A stretch of DNA of 64,000 bases, taken from NCBI RefSeq assembly GCF_018861125.1, contig NZ_JAHKQN010000029.1:170820-234819 (forward strand), read 5' to 3'. Within the stretch, counting starts at the first letter, position 1, and the number at the start of each line of letters is the position of its first letter. This document shows positions 63,946-64,000 of this stretch, piece by piece. The notes beneath the pieces are model-generated. The model was given only the letters and a program-made list of their open reading frames with translations, searched no databases and was not told the DNA's origin. The position numbers and the translations under genes were made by a program. Origin of the DNA: Cellulophaga baltica. GTDB taxonomy: Bacteria; Bacteroidota; Bacteroidia; Flavobacteriales; Flavobacteriaceae.

Positions 63946-64000
63946 TTAATTTGTTCCTAGACTCAAATATTTAGCGGTATCTTCTCTAAATAAATCTTTA
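63946..64000 (-). CDS. 3' end of a gene running off the window
   Basis: On the minus strand a frame enters from the window edge and reads KDLFREDTAKYLSLGTN then TAA (63946-63948). The segment has ordinary amino-acid content. It is too short to identify. It may be chance. Confidence 0.35.
   Translation of the reverse strand, partial: KDLFREDTAKYLSLGTN

Noticed and set aside
1-64000. CRISPR array, tRNA, rRNA, insertion sequence
   Set aside because: No regularly spaced direct repeats, cloverleaf-like segments, rRNA-like sequence or transposase genes were seen on either strand, although I could not run dedicated searches.

Overview
The window is AT-rich chromosomal DNA from a member of the Bacteroidota, almost certainly a marine-type Flavobacteriaceae. 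The supporting evidence is a PorP/SprF-like outer membrane protein, several proteins with type IX secretion (T9SS) C-terminal sorting domains, OmpA/PD40 and DUF1501/DUF1800 proteins, the four-gene ligase-associated DNA damage response cluster, an OlsF-type ornithine lipid synthase, and promoters of the TTTG-N19-21-TAnnTTTG type. I see no rRNA, tRNA, CRISPR array, insertion sequence or prophage. Most of the window reads as stable core genome with a few lineage-specific surface-protein loci.

Layout. 1-500: AT-rich leader with a possible short leader ORF. 501-5530: polyamine operon (arginine decarboxylase, agmatinase, deoxyhypusine-synthase-like protein, an acidic small protein, RimK-type ligase). 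5650-13390: small secreted and lipid-anchored proteins, a YeeZ-like SDR protein overlapping an M28 membrane peptidase, a CBS-domain protein, and small hypotheticals. 13620-20360: T9SS surface module (giant calcium-binding adhesin, PorP/SprF protein, OmpA-family protein). 20800-21140: tailless SSB. 21180-24672: operon of four exported proteins with tail-fibre-like sequences and a type B sorting domain. 24885-31160: histone-deacetylase-like hydrolase, Tex, a Cys-rich mini-protein starting at TTG, ferritin, MetG. 31220-34445: DUF1501/DUF1800 pair. 34640-40480: YraN, an ACT-like protein with a textbook Bacteroidota promoter, a TlpA-like protein, Mfd. 40580-48655: flavin disulfide-reductase-like protein, TspO, and the ligase/helicase/PdeM/exonuclease repair cluster. 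48800-54160: TerB-like protein, Fbp, SSAT-like acetyltransferase coupled to aspartate kinase, OlsF. 54230-56895: TM2 protein, a decayed VOC/glyoxalase pseudogene, a 2-hydroxyacid dehydrogenase, an esterase. 57270-60082: proCBA. 60160-63290: peroxide-defence locus (periplasmic ankyrin protein, exported catalase, divergent OxyR). The end holds a PAS protein and the 3' edge of another gene.

How the genes work together. Arginine goes through agmatine to putrescine, and probably on to a larger polyamine, in the first operon. The surface module supplies an exported stalk-like adhesin with its own outer membrane partner and a peptidoglycan-binding OmpA protein. The repair cluster pairs an ATP-dependent ligase with end-processing nucleases and a helicase. 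The OxyR-catalase-ankyrin locus has a typical promoter between the divergent genes.

The most interesting leads are the fibre-like four-gene export operon, the deoxyhypusine-synthase-like protein without the usual catalytic lysine, the Tat-plus-T9SS DUF1501 protein, the multi-lesion VOC pseudogene, the Cys-rich mini-gene beside ferritin, and several long perfect inverted repeats between genes. No clearly new multi-gene defence or mobile system was found.
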